From NCBI GenBank assembly GCA_028386065.3, contig JAKUCV010007374.1, forward strand, positions 102,085-166,084: a stretch of 64,000 bases of DNA, read 5' to 3'. Below are positions 42,969 to 55,042 of the stretch, piece by piece. The notes below the pieces were generated by a model. The model did not search any database. It saw only the letters and a list, made by a program, of their open reading frames with translations, and was not told the origin of the DNA. This stretch comes from Turnera subulata (taxonomy: Eukaryota; Streptophyta; Magnoliopsida; Malpighiales; Passifloraceae). The first letter of the stretch is position 1. Each line of letters opens with the position of its first letter. Position numbers and translations under genes: made by a program.

Positions 42969-45456
42969 TGATAGCCTCCTGCAAGTATACAGGGTGTTGT
43001 AGTACCAAGATCGTCTCACAGGGATCTTTGCTAAGTATTATTAACAGTGTGACACACGATTTTCTAGAAAATAAACCCTCGAAGAGGAGTTGATTGAGTA
43101 GAGCAAATAAGTAAACAAGTAAACAGCAAAGAATGGTTAAAAAAACGAGATGACAATAAATAAAAACACCTAGGACTTCGGGGAACCCCTTGCCACAATT
43201 TCCATGCAATTAAGTGCAACACAACCAAACCGTATTCTGTCACTACATGACCTGCCTTTGTAGTTCTGAAATTAAATCCTAAAAATACTCTTCTTTGAAA
43301 GAACCGGTAAACTCAATTCTATCAACAGCCTACTTCCGTAAGCCATAAAACCCCTTCTTAACTTATCTCTACTATCCATTCTGCTAGTGTTGAAATAAAT
43401 TAAGAGCATTAAGTTCTTACCTTTAAGTCTCCAATAGAAAGCACGCCCTTCCCGAGATTGGTTCCTAAAGCCCTGTCTAAGGTTTTCTATAGCAAATTGA
43501 CACTGTCACTTAACAATTTCCTATTATGGATTTAAGCTAATTGTTGATATGGCAACTAACTTAATTTGGCATCAAAGACCGAACCAAAGAAGAACAAATT
43601 TAAGAAATAATATTTTAATTAAGTTTGCATGAAAATAATGACAAGATCATCCCCTAGTCCTAGATTATGAAATTAGCCAGACATAATTTGAGAAGAAATA
43701 AAACCAAGAGAAGGCATCATTTAATTCCAAGGTAAAAGTTAAATAAATAAGTAAACGAATAAAGAAGCCAACCTTGAATTGATGAACAACCTCTTCACTT
43801 GTACTAATTCTCAAGCTCAAATTACAAAAGAAACTAAGTGTTTGACAAAGAAATGAATAAAAGAATACAAGACTAATCCTAAGCTAAATGGTGCAGTGAT
43901 GTTGTCGAAATTGGAAGTCCCCTTTGGCATGTCCTTTGCATCAATTTATAGTGCACAGGGGTGACCATTCGTGGCTGTAATTCTATTGCAAAAATTGCCA
44001 AAATCCATTTGACAACCCATTCTCCAGCTTGCATGTAGTTAAAGGGCGCAAGAATTGATCAAATTGTTTCTTTTTTAAAAAAAATAGGCCGGGCTTGAAC
44101 AGTGCAGGTCCAGTCATTGTACAGTGTCAAACCAGGCCGGTGCACTGTGCCAGGCCCAGGCCCGACAAAAACAGCCCATCATCCAAGCCCGCTATCCATT
44201 TGCGCATCCGGATCAGGACGTGGGTCGGGTCTGCGTGGTCGGGTCTGAAACTCACCCACGCGGGTCGACCCAAAAGGAATCAAGCCGTCTTCAACCCGCC
44301 TTGCTCATCTTGCCGGCAGTTGCGTCAACGGCGAGACGAGACGAGACGAGGCGAGGAGGAGGTGAGCGCGGCGGAAAAACCCGGGGGAGCTTGGCTAATG
44401 GTGCGGTTGCAGGCAAGGCGAGTTGGGTCAGATGGATCCCGTTGGGTCATCGCTGCTAGCAGCGACGGTGGTGGCACTGCAACGGGGTTGGTGGCACAGA
44501 ATGGAGGCGCAATGGAAGAGCCGGCGTGAGGTGGTGTCGCTGATGGCCAGAGGAACCGTGGCCGTCGCGTGCAGAGGGAGGCGGGTTGTCGGGCGTGGTA
44601 ATCGGGTCTTGACATCCTGCCGGCGGGTCAGGTGACGGCAGAGGACAGGGGCTACGGCGTCTGGTTGGCGACGACGTGGGGAGTTTGCAGGTGGTGGTGG
44701 TGGCGTGAAAGGTGGCCCGGAGCTCTTACGAGTGAACAGTAACAGTGAGGCTGACGAACTGTTACTCGGGTTTTTTTCTTCAGTTTTCTTCTTTGGTTTT
44801 CATGCTTTGCTCGGGTAGAATCGATCGTGCTGATAACGTGTTATGAATATGGTTTTAATAAAGTGAAGAGAGGAGGAGAAGAAGCAAGGGAAGAAGGAGA
44901 AGAAACTAGGAAGAAGCAGATGTTGCGTTCATCACCACCATTTGATTGATGATAGTTACACATACGTATATATACTCTGGGGAAATATCTTGGTAGGTGG
45001 GTAGGTATGCACATGACATTCATACATATTTTATAACACCAAAATCCATTTGACAACCCATTCTCCAGCTTGCATGCGGTTAAAGGGCGCAAGAATTGGT
45101 CAATTTGACCAAGTGTTACTCTTCCCTTAGGAGGCCACGTGGGTTGGAGCTCACTTTGGAAGATTTCACCAAAAATTCAACAAGCCCAAGCTCCTGGAAT
45201 TTCTCTTGGTGATTTGCTGCATTTAAATAATTGCTGGATGCTTCAACAAAATTCCAAGTTAGTCCAATTCATCCAGTTTTATTCCAAAGAAGTCCATAAA
45301 TTCTTCATTTTCTGCAAAAAGGGACCTCGCACACTAGGATAAGAAATTTATTAAAATTATATAAAATAAATGCTAGAATAAATTAAATTAATAATAAAAC
45401 AAAAACAAAAATCATAAAATAAACCTCAAAATGATGTGTAAAATATTCACACATCA
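42969..45456 (-). mobile_element. 3' LTR of the Athila element, with an embedded insertion
   Basis: Minus strand starts TGATGTGTGAATATTTTAC (45456) and ends GGCTATCA (42969). It is 2488 bp, of which 44063-45038 is inserted. A minus-strand TATA box (TATAAAT) is at 43944-43950. The polypurine-like stretch TTTGAGGCG lies just outside. Confidence 0.85.
44063..45038 (-). mobile_element. Small LTR-element insertion inside the Athila LTR
   Basis: 44839-45038 is a 200-bp LTR-like unit: on the minus strand TGTTATAAAATATG at 45038 to CATATTCATAACA at 44839, with TATATATA inside. The following CGTTATCAGCACG (44838 down) looks like an internal start. 44070-44640 is GC-rich with overlapping frames but no recognised domain. 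CCAAA lies right outside (45039-45043). The same unit begins in the other Athila LTR at 53422, also next to CCAAA (53417-53421), so CCAAA is probably its target duplication. A 65-bp host segment is present on both sides (43998-44062 and 45039-45102). The other LTR of the small element is missing. Confidence 0.6.
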
Positions 45457-47003
45457 CGCCTCAAACATAAACTTTTGCTTGTCCCCTAGCAAATAACGTG
45501 AAAATGAGGGTAAAAAAAGAATCACTCAATCAGGGCAAATCAAACCGACAAGTCCAACTCACAGAAGATCCTTCGAAAAATATCCCAAGGAGTCAAGATT
45601 CCCGACCTGCAAAGAACCTTAGTGGGAAGAATTCAATTAGAACCGACATCATTTGAACAAATTTTCCTACTTCCTCATTTTCGCTGAAAAAAGAGTAGAT
45701 TAGTTTTTGGCATTTTATTAAAGTAAAGAAAGAAGTCAAATAAGCAGGTTCATTCCTTAATCTCCACTAATAGTAAGGACTACAATCAAAAAGATCAAAA
45801 GGACTTTAGTCAGGTTGTGATGGGGCTTGGGTTAAGTTGACAAGAAATGGGAAAAAGAAAGAACAAAAGATGCAAATGCTCGAACGAAAATTTTGTTCCA
45901 TAACACCTAGCTAAATAAAATGATTCTCGGACGGTTCCAAGTCTGTGTGCGTGATGGAGAACTTTTTTTTCTAACTTGTTTATGGATTTTTTCCTTTTTT
46001 TTTGCATATGGGAAGAGACAATTATTTTGATGAAGAAATAGCTCCTTGTCCTTTTCTCACTATTTTTTCGTGTTTGTTTGAGAAAAGAAGAAAAATAAAC
46101 AACCATCTCCAACATCTACACGGGCTCCTTGTGTTGTGCCTAAATAAATGAACCGATAAATCATCAAGTATGTATCAAGTGCTAAAAGGTACAAAATAAT
46201 TCAAGCAAATGCAAAAAGGAATGGAAAAGGAAAAGAAAATGTGATGATAGCCATGGCTTCAAAATGGTTAAGGTAGTGAGTTGCGTTTGAACGAATGATG
46301 GCTATCAATACGGGCTCAAAAGAGGTTAGCAAGGGAAAGATATATACATATAGGTAGGCTGTGTCTAAAAGGTTAGTGTTGCAAACCAAAGAAAACGCCT
46401 TAATCATGTCCAAATGAAGTTGTCCTTGAAAAATTTCGCCTCGGCTAAGTTATGAACCTGTTCTAAGACCTGTTATTAATGCCAATTTTTCTTTTTTTTT
46501 CTTTTGAAAAGTAATAGCGAAAGGAGTTACTCGGATAATGTGAATCAAATGACATGGCGGCCAGAAAGATATTACCCGGCCCATGTAGAAATTTTTTTTT
46601 AAAGGCCATTGCAAACCCGAAAACACCTGTCATACATGGGACATAAATGTTGAATTTTCTGTTCGACTATCAAGTCGGAACCAATAAGCCCATTTGAGTG
46701 ATTTGTGATTTACAAAAATTTTATTCATGCAAAGAAAATAACAAAAATAAAAATAAATTTTGAAAAATTTATTCATGCACGCTGAGAAGATAAAAATTGA
46801 AAAACAAATAATCAATTTGCACCCCCAAACATGAAATGTGCAGTGTCCTCACTGCACCAGAATATAAAAAGGAAAGATAGAACCCGATTTTTTCTTCTTG
46901 GGGTTGCCATAGGGATTACGTCTTATTGATGCAAAACGAAATAATTATGGGTTGCCCCCCACGAAGCGCTTCTTTAACTTCTTGTAGCTGGACTCAATGC
47001 CTC
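45457..47003 (-). mobile_element. 3' non-coding region of the Athila element
   Basis: No supported gene between the pol stop (47004-47006) and the 3' LTR. Colinear with 30429-31517. The stretch GGGTTGCCCCCCACGAAGCG (46950-46969) just after pol recurs at about 54985 in the second Athila copy. Confidence 0.65.
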
Positions 47004-48000
47004 TTATGCAGAGGGTGCATCAGCGAATGGTAACACCACCTCTTGTCCGATTGGCTCTTCGGGGAGGTAGAATTTCAGACGTTCTCCATTCAAGGTGAAG
47101 GAACCGTCGGCATTGTTTCGAATCACAACAGCTTGAGTCGGGAGTTAAATAGTAGAACATAGTCCCCAACTCTGAATTCTTTTTTGATGATCTGCTTGTC
47201 GTGCCATCGTTTGGTCCTCTCCTAGTAGATCTTGGCATTTTCGTAGGCATCCAAACGAATTTCTTCAATCTCGTTAAGCTGGAACAAGCGGTGCTTTCCA
47301 GTTGCCTTGGGGTCAAAGTTCAAAACTTTGATTGCCCAGTAGGCCTTGGGCTGGAGCTCGAATGGGAGATGGCAAGACTTCCCGTACACAAGCCGGTAGG
47401 GTGTTGTGCCGATAGGGGTCTTACAAGCAGTCCGATAGGCCCATAAAGTATCATCGAGCTTAATAGCCCAATCTTTCCTTGAGGAATTCACCGTCTTCTC
47501 CAGGGTCTGCTTGATTGCCCTATTGGAAACTTCCACCTGCCCACTCGTCTGAGGATGGTATGGAGTAGCAATCTTGTGAGTGACTCCATATTTATGAAGT
47601 ACATCTTCCAACTGTTTGTTGTAAAAATAGGTGCTACCATCGCTTATCAATGCCCTTGGTGTGCCAAATTGACAAAAGATCTTTCTAAGGAATTTGACGA
47701 CGACCTGGGCATTGTTGGTGGGTGATGCAATGGCCTCCACCATTTTATATCACAATCCACTGCCACCAAGATGTAGCAGTTGGATCGGGAAGATGGGAAT
47801 GGTCCTATATAGTCTATTCCCCATACGTCGAAAGGTTCGAACTCCAGAATGCCTTGTTGTGGCATCTCATGGCGTTGGGAGATATTGCCTGTGCGTTGGC
47901 AACAATCACACGACCGTGTGAATTTCTTGGCATCCTTGAATATGTTCGGCCATAAAAATCCACTTTGCAAGGCTTTCGTTGCCTTCTTCCATGCACTCAT
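47004..48000 (-). pseudogene. Athila integrase, frameshifted
   Basis: The end of the pol polyprotein that would insert the DNA copy. The zinc-binding part includes FTRSCDCCQRTGN (about 47895-47935). The core carries D in VWGIDYIGPF, D in [11 protein letters not shown] and E in SGQVEVSNR, so the catalytic triad is present. A frameshift near 47740-47760 separates the first D from the rest; a stop is at the 3' side of KIY (47222). The C-terminal end (ERLKFYLPEEPIGQEVVLPF) ends at the stop 47004-47006. A stop near 48012 separates it from the RT part. Not functional. Confidence 0.85.
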
Positions 48001-48155
48001 ATGGCCACCTTAAAGTGAAGCATGGCAGTTGAGGAGTAGATTGTCAATCTCGTCCTCCGGTGTGCAACGTCGAATCAGTCCATCGCCACATCTTTTGAAA
48101 AGAAATGGGTCATCCCAGAAATAATTCCTAACTTCATAGAGGAATTCTTTTTCTG

Positions 48156-49907
48156 CTAATAGTATAGATTCGGGGGCAAGATACTGCTAGCTAGGAAATT
48201 TACAAAGTCGGCATACCAGGGAGTGGCGAGGTTGCTTTTGGTTACTGCCATTAATGCCGCCAATTGTTCTTCCGGGAAAGTATCATCAATTGGAAGCTCA
48301 TCTTCGTTGGAGATGCGTTCCTGAGCCAATCTCGATAGATGATCTGCAACAGTATTCTCGGTTCTCCTTTTATCTCGGATCTCGAGATCAAACTCTTGGA
48401 GCAAGAGTACCCACCGGATTAGTCGTGGTTTAGCATCTTTCTTCTGCATCAAGTATTTGAGTGCAGAGTGGTCCGTGTGGACTATAACTTTGGAACCGAG
48501 AAGGTTTGAGCGGGATTTCTCGATAGCGAACATGACTACTAACATCTCCTTCTCTGTTGTTGCATAGTTGACCTGTGCATCGTCAAGTGTCTTGCTCGCG
48601 TAATAAATTGCATGCAATTTATTACCTTTCCTCTGGCCCAAGACAGCTCCCACCGCATGATCACTAGCATCACACATAATCTCAAAAGGAAGGCTCCAAT
48701 CGGGAAGTTGCATGATTGGTGCAGAGTTTAGTGCCTCCTTGATTTTCTTGAAAGCTTCCAAGCATGCTTGGTCAAATTCGAAGGGCACGTCTTTGTTGAG
48801 CAAGTTGGTCAAAGGCTTAGTAACCTTCAAAAAATCTTTGATGAACCTTCGATAAAATCCAGCATGACCAAGGAAGCTTCGAATTCCTCGAACATTGGTT
48901 GGTGGAGGCAGCTTCTCAATCACCTCGATCTTTGCACGATCAACTTCTATTCCTTGTTCGGAAATAGTATGGCCCAAGACTATCCCTTCACGAACCACGA
49001 AGTGGCATTTCTCCCAGTTAAGCACCAAGTTGGCTTCTTTTTGTAACACTCGAGATAGATTGGCGAGACATTCATCAAAGGACTTCCCGTAGATCGAGAA
49101 ATCGTCCATGAAGACTTCCATGATTTCCTCGATCATATCAGAGAAGATTGCCATCATACATCGTTGGAATGTTGCTGGAGCATTGTATAATCCAAACAGA
49201 ATCCTTCGGTAGGCAAATGTTCCATATGAGCATGTGAATGTCGTCTTCTCTTGATCACTTGGATGGATTGGAATCTGGAAGAAGCCATAATATCCATCCA
49301 TGTAACAGAAGTAGGAGTGTTTTGCCAGTCTCTCGGGCATCTGATCGATGAAAGGGAGCGGGAAATGATCCTTCCGGGTGACGCTATTTAGTTTCTTGTA
49401 GTCGATGCACATGCACCACCCAGTGACTGTCCTTGTGGGGATGAGGTCAATGTTCTCATTGGTGACGACAGTCATTCCTCCTTTCTTGGACACGACGTGA
49501 ACAAGAGAAACCCATTCACTGTCTGAGATGGGATAAATTATCCCGGCGTCGAGAAGCTTCAAAATCTCCTTTTTGACGATTTCTTTCATGTTCTCATTCA
49601 GTCGTCTCTGACGCTCAATTACAGGCTTATAGCCGTCTTCCAAGAGTATTCGATGGGTGCAAAATGAGGGACTTATCCAGGTAAGGTCATCGATAGAATA
49701 CCCGATTGCTCTTCGGTGTGCCTTAAGTTCTTTCAACAGCTTTCCCTCCTTTTCCTCTGTCAAACTCGCGCTTATGACCACAAGGCATGTGGAATTTTGC
49801 CCCAGGAATGCATACCGAGGCTTGGGAGGTAGAGGCTTAAGCTCGACTCTTGGAGCATCTTCTTCGATTGAGTCGTCTAGCATCGTGTTCAACTCTTCAA
49901 ATTTCAT
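48156..49907 (-). pseudogene. Athila reverse transcriptase-RNase H (583-codon open frame)
   Basis: Copies the element's RNA into DNA. Open from ATG 49905-49907 to the stop at 48156. RT motifs in order: [51 protein letters not shown] (first catalytic Asp), then [10 protein letters not shown] at about 49097-49120 (the FMDD active site), [29 protein letters not shown]. RNase H follows with [36 protein letters not shown] and [13 protein letters not shown]. Catalytic residues look intact, with substitutions such as FGLYNAP for FGLCNAP. The segment between the RT fingers contains an extra [18 protein letters not shown] stretch that is usual in this lineage. The open frame is part of a longer broken polyprotein, so it is kept as a pseudogene. 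Confidence 0.9.
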
Positions 49908-50032
49908 GTTCTCTTCGTCAGATGCCAGAGATAAAATCTCTAATTGGCGTGCATATTCTGCTATTTCAGATCTGGATCCTGAATACCCCTACGATGGGCA
50001 AGGCATTCCAATAGAGGATCTGCACAGTCTTC

Positions 50033-50566
50033 CTATGCATTCTCTTCTTCGACTGCTATTTCATCAATATCAAGGCGGTAGCACGAGTTGTCTGCTACGC
50101 TTTTTCGGATCACTTCATCCACAGCGAAGCATATCTTTTCAGACCCGACCTGTAGCGAGAGCTTCCCGCCCTTGACGTCGATAATGGCTCCAGGAGTTGC
50201 CAAAAATGGTCGTCCGAGGATGATCGGTACGTGGTTGTCTACTTTCTTATCGAGAATCACGAAATCAACCGGGACGAAGAAATTCCCAATCTTGATAGGA
50301 ACGTCCTCCAAAATTCCCACTGGACACTTAGCGGACCTATCTGCTAGGTGGAGGGACATAGCAGTAGGTTTTAGATCCCCAAGGTTGAGTTGCTTGCTGA
50401 TCGATAGAGGGATCACGCTAACACTTGCGCCAAGATCGCAAAGTGCTCTTTCGATGCGTACCCGCCTGATGTCGCAGGGGATCGTGAATGTTCTAAGATA
50501 TGGAAGCTTGCTTTGAATGATTGCGCTAGTTTCTCCCGTCAAGGCCACTGTCCCATGGTCAATCAA
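50033..50566 (-). pseudogene. Athila aspartic protease segment
   Basis: Opens at 50566 and runs to 50033. The active-site motif is ALCDLGASVSVIPLS; in this lineage DLGA replaces the usual D(S/T)GA. The flap-side and C-terminal marker PIILGRPFLAT is at about 50205-50240. It would cut the gag-pol polyprotein. Upstream, in another frame (51026-50574), are gag C-terminal sequences ending in a PPIPFPQRL motif. The connection to RT is broken by stops between 50030 and 49910. Confidence 0.85.
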
Positions 50567-50573
50567 TTTATTC

Positions 50574-52251
50574 TTATTGGAGAATATGTTTAAGAATTTT
50601 GCGTATGTAGGCTTGGGACACAGCTTCGATGAACGTAATGCTGATGTAGAGCTTTTTCATTATGTCCAAGAAACGTCCAAACTTCTTGTCATGAACCAGC
50701 GGATTAAGCCGCTGAGGGAATGGAATTGGCGGAACGTACGCCTTTACTTCGTCTTGCTTTGCCTTCCCTTTGTCGGCTGACACAGCCTGCTCATGCTCTA
50801 CAGGCTCGTCTTCCTGCATGGCCTGACCATGCTCTTTCTCTACTACCGGGTCTGGGGGTGGTTGCCGCTCCGGATATTGAGTTCCACTCCTAAGAGTGAT
50901 TGCATTACATTGTGCATTGGGGTTGACCTCCGGTTTGCATGGTAGTCTACCAGAATTTCCATGGCTAGGACTAGCTTGAGCAATCTGACATTCAAGATTG
51001 TTGATTTTTTTAGAAAGTCCCTTCACGACCTATCATTGTTCTTCCATAAATGACTTGAGTAGTGACTGCAAGTCATCTTTAGGAGCCTGCTGATACGCTT
51101 GTTGGTATGCCTGTGCAGATTGTTTTCGAGGAAATCCGGAGGACCTCTTCCGGTTGGGTTTTGAGCGGGCTGTTGAGGTTTCCAAGAGAAGTTAGGGTGC
51201 TCCCTCCAACCTAGGTTGTAGGTGTTCGAGTAAGGGTCTTTTTGGACCCTCTGGTTGACGTAACTGACTTGCTCTTGGCATGCTTGCTCATAGCCTCCTT
51301 CTACTAGGCACTCGTGATAGCTTCCTTCGTACTTAGCACAGGAATGCGACTGTCCTTCCCATTCACCTTCAAGATGGCATCCAACTTGGCGTTCATCAGG
51401 CTCATAGTATCGAGTTCAAGAATGCCGACAGTTTTTCCGCCAGGTATCTCGGCAGGCCAATTAAATTTGTTGCTGGCGACGTGCTCGAATAGCTCGTACA
51501 CATCCTCAGCATCTTTAGCTAAAGCTACTCCTCCGGCTACTGCATCAACATGTGCACGGAGGGTCTCGTTTAGGCTAGCATAGAGCTTCTCCACAATCAG
51601 CCAATCTCGAAGGCCATGTTGTTGGCATCTTCTTATTGCATCTTTAAATCTTTCTCACCCATCGTAGAACGATTCATTGGCCTTTTGTTTGAACTCCATT
51701 ATGTTGTTCCAAAATATCATGGCCTTGCTGGGCGTGAAATTTTTTTTCAGAAGAGCCTGGGATAGGGCAGACCATGTATTAAATGTCCTAGGAGCTTGTG
51801 GCGTCAACCACGCCTTTGCCTTGTCTTTGAGTGAGAAAGGAAAGAGGCGCAGCTTAATAGCGTCTTCCGAGGCTCCAATCACCTTGATCGCGTCTCAGAT
51901 ATCCAAGAAATCTTGCAAGTGTTGATTTTGATTTTCAACAGAGCAGCCCCCGAAAGGATCTTGCTGGAGCATCTTGATAAGGGCCAACATTAGCTCAAAG
52001 TTGTTTGCTTGCACAGTTGGGCAGACCACACTAGACTATGCAAGAGTTGCATCTGGGATTGAGAAATCTCGGACAGGCCTTCCTCGGGGCCCGAATTGGA
52101 CTCCCTCGATATGTTCAGCCATTTCTGCTTCGATTGAGGTGCCGTCCTCTGACTCCTTCTCGAGCCGAAGTCTACGGAGTTTGGCCCAAAAGTTTCTTTC
52201 GATCTCGGGATCTAGCTTTCCAGGAAGTACTCCTGAGCTCCTAGTATTCAT
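50574..52251 (-). pseudogene. Athila gag, one frame with several stops then a shift
   Basis: ATG at 52249-52251, 116 nt inside the primer site. One frame runs through NTRSSGVLPGKLDPEIERNF, KLRLFPFSLKDKAKAWL (about 51860-51800) and MEKLYASLNETLRAHVDAVA (51594 on). It is interrupted by stops near 52036, 51897 and 51652. The zinc-region remnant and the lineage marker DPYSNTYNLGW lie at 51190-51250. A second frame (51026-50574) has the coiled-coil-like LSKKINNLECQIAQ and PPIPFPQRLNPL. Gag forms the particle and packages RNA. Dead copy. Confidence 0.85.
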
Positions 52252-52366
52252 GCACCAAAGAGATCTGAAGAAGAAACCACACAGAACAAATGGGTGAAAA
52301 AGGGAAAAAAATCTAGATTAACCAAATCAGTTTCCTATAGAAAATCTTAGACTGGGCTTTAGGAAC

Positions 52367-52386
52367 CGACCCCGGCAACGGCGCCA
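52367..52386 (-). other. Primer binding site for tRNA-Asp
   Basis: Plus strand CGACCCCGGCAACGGCGCCA, which equals the 3' end of plant tRNA-Asp (CCCCGGCAACGGCGCCA) over 17 nt. It lies 6 nt inside the 5' LTR boundary at 52393. This fixes the orientation and the LTR end. Confidence 0.88.
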
Positions 52387-52392
52387 AAAACT

Positions 52393-53421
52393 TGATAGCC
52401 TCCTGCAAGTATACTGGGTGTTGTAGTACCAAGGTCGTCTCACAGGGATCTTTGCTAAGTACTATTAACAGTGTGACACACGACTATCTAGAAAATAAAC
52501 CCTCGAAGAGGAGTCGATTGAGTAGACCAAATAAGTAAACAAGTAAACAGCAAAGAATGGTTAAAAAACGACATGACAATAAATAAAAATACCTAGGACT
52601 TCGGGGAATCCCTTGCCACAATTTCCATGCAATTAAGTGCAGCACAACCAAGCCGTATTTTGTCACTACATGACCTGCCTGTGTAGTTATGAAATTAAAT
52701 CCTAAAAATACTCTTCTTTGAAAGAACCGGTAAACTCAATTCTATCAATAGCCTACTTCCGTAAGCCGTAAAACCCCTTCCTAACTTATCTCCACTATCC
52801 ATTCTACCAGTGTTGAAATAAATTAAGAGCTTTAAGTTCTTACCTTTAAGTCTCCAATAGAAAGCATGCCCCTCCCGAGGTCAGTTCCTAAAGCCCAGTC
52901 TAAGATTTTCTATAGGAAACTGAAGCTGTCACTTAACAATTTCCAATTATGGATTTAAGCTAATTGTTGATCAGGCAACTAAATTAATTAGGCATCAAAG
53001 ACCGAATCAAAGAAGAACAATTTTAAGAAATAATATTTTAATTAAGTTTGCATGAAAATAATGACAAGATCATCCCCTAATCCTAGATTATGAGATTAGC
53101 CAGACATAATTTGAGAAGAAATAAAACCAAGAAAAGGCATCATTTAATTCCAAGGTAAAAGTTAAATAAATAAGTAAATGAATAAATATGCCAACCTTGA
53201 ATTGATGAACAACCTCTTCACTTGTATTAATTCCCAAGCTCAAATTACAAAAGAAACTAAGTGTTTGACAAAAAAATGAATAAAAGAATACAAGACTAAT
53301 CCTAAGCTAAATGGTGCAGTGATGTTGTCGAATGGAAGTCCCCTTTGGCTTGTCCTTTGTGTCAATTTATAGTGCACGGGGGACCATTCGTGGCTGTAAG
53401 CCAATTGCAAAAATTTCCAAA
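52393..53421 (-). mobile_element. 5' LTR of the Athila element, outer part lost
   Basis: Colinear with 42969-44002 at high identity. TATA box (minus TATAAAT) at 53365-53371. At 53422 the sequence switches to the small LTR unit also seen at 44839, and at about 53497 to unrelated sequence. Confidence 0.85.
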
Positions 53422-53487
53422 TGTTATGAATATGGTTTTAATACAGTGAAGAGAGGAGGAGAAGAAGCAAGGGAAGAAGGAGAAGAA

Positions 53488-53643
53488 GCAGATGAATGAA
53501 AACCTCATCAAGAAAAAATTTATAGGCAAAAAACCTCATCAAGAAAAAAATTTGGTTTTAAGAATGTTTTCATACCTTTGGTTTTAAGAATGAACTTGAT
53601 GAATGAAAACCTCATCAAGAAAAAATTTATAGGCAAAAAACAA
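53488..53643. repeat. Direct repeat of about 45 bp, spaced by 109 bp
   Basis: GATGAATGAAAACCTCATC...GGCAAAAAAC occurs at about 53490-53534 and 53599-53643, with a partial unit between (CCTCATCAAGAAAAAAATTTGG). Confidence 0.8.
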
Positions 53644-53765
53644 AAAGATAAGGAATAAACCCTGAAATTTATGGTCATTTCATATATGTTTAAGGAAAAT
53701 GAATAATAATTAACTCAAATCCCGAAACGAAGTGAGGGTTTGCGACTAGTATAAATATATTTTGG

Positions 53766-54750
53766 CGGGATTAATGTCACATTTTGTCCCTGTGTTGCCC
53801 CCTCAAATTGAAATTCATCCTTGTGTTGAGTTGTGATTGGTTTTGATCCCTCAGTTGGTCAACTTTTAAAAATTTTAGTCCTTTTTACCGATTTTACCCC
53901 GAAATTTAGCCCTTTATTGTTCAAACCAATTTACCCACCCGAAATTCGACACAACTAACCGACCCAAGCCGGAACCCTATTAAAAAATCTCCAATAAACA
54001 AATAACTCTACCTCCCAACATCAAAAATCTTAAAATCATAAAAGAATACAAATTATTTTTTAAAAATTTTTTGAAAAATTAAAAAATCATAAATTAAATT
54101 ATTTTTCAATTTTAAAATTTTAAAATTTAAACATATCTTCTCCACATGTTTTTTCTATTTTTTTTATTTTTTTCTTTCTTCTTCTTGTTCTCCTCTTCCT
54201 TCCCCTTCAACATCAAAAATTTAAATACTATAAAAAATACAAATTATTTTTAAAATTTTTTAAAAACTAAAAATCATAATTTATATTATTTTTTTAATTT
54301 AAAAATTTGAAAAATTAAAATTTTTTATCTATTTTTGTTCTTTTTTATTTTCTCCTTTCCTTCTTCTCCACACATCCAAAAAAAATTATATTTTTAAAAA
54401 TTTTTAAATTAAAAAATAATTTACTTTAAAATTTTTTATTTTTAAAAAAAATTTAAAATTTTTTTTGTACTTTTTTTATTGATTTCTAAAATTTTGATAT
54501 TGGAAGATAGAGTTATATATTTATTGGAGAATTTTTAATGGGGTTCCGGATTGGGTGGGTTAGTTGGGTCGAATTTGGGGTGGGTAATTTGGTTTGAACA
54601 ATAAAGGGCTGAATTTAGGGGTAAAATCGGTAAAAAGGACTAAAATCTTAAACAATTGACCAACTGAGGGATCAAAACCAATCAAAACTCAATACAAGGA
54701 TGAATTTCAATTTGAGGGGGCAACACAGGGACGAAATATGACATTAATCC
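53766..54750. mobile_element. DNA transposon with about 260-bp terminal inverted repeats
   Basis: Left arm 53766-54022 and right arm 54488-54750 are reverse complements at high identity. The ends are GGGATTAATGTCACATTTTG and, on the other strand, GGATTAATGTCATATTTCGT. Flanks ATATTTGGC (53757-53765) and ATATTTTGGC (54751-54760) differ by one T and look like a 9-10 bp target duplication. Long inverted repeats plus a 9-bp duplication suggest a Mutator-like element. The 465-bp AT-rich middle has internal direct repeats (CAACATCAAAAAT... at about 54017 and 54207) and no ORF, so it is non-autonomous and would fold into a very long hairpin if transcribed. Confidence 0.85.
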
Positions 54751-54760
54751 ATATTTTGGC

Positions 54761-55042
54761 AGTAATGGTTTAACTTGGGCCTTCAAATCATATATTTAGT
54801 ATCTCGTTTGTTAGATATTAATGTATCAATTGAAGGCACAAGTTCCGTAAGCGCCCCCGAACTACCGCATCGCTTCTTGGCTGCATGCGTTCCCTTTTTA
54901 TTTACTCTTCCGTTTAATGCAAGTGAAGCGAAGAGGACCCCACCCCAAACTTGTTACGTTTTTTTTGCTAAAAATGGAAATAACCATGGGTTGCCTCCCA
55001 CGCAGCGCTTCTTTAACTCCTTGTAGCTGGACTTGGAGCTCG
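54761..55042. other. Short spacer, no gene
   Basis: Unrelated sequence to about 54965, then the post-pol stretch of an Athila copy (GGGTTGCCTCCCACGCAGCG near 54984). Confidence 0.5.

Larger units (their letters stand above)
42969..53497 (-). mobile_element. Athila-type Ty3/gypsy element, nearly complete but dead
   Basis: On the minus strand: 5' LTR (52393 to about 53421, outer end lost), tRNA-Asp primer site (52367-52386), gag (52251-51030), protease (50566-50033), RT-RNase H (49907-48156), integrase (48000-47004), non-coding 3' region (47003-45457) and 3' LTR (45456-42969). The gag signature DPYSNTYNLGWREHPNFSW (about 51190-51250), a DLGAS-type protease and the FMDD RT place it in Athila. 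Several stops and shifts are present. No target duplication can be checked because the 5' LTR's outer end is rearranged. Confidence 0.88.

Noticed and set aside
48768..50780. Plus-strand open frames opposite the Athila pol
   Set aside because: They are shadows of the minus-strand pol, protease and gag frames and show no domain of their own.
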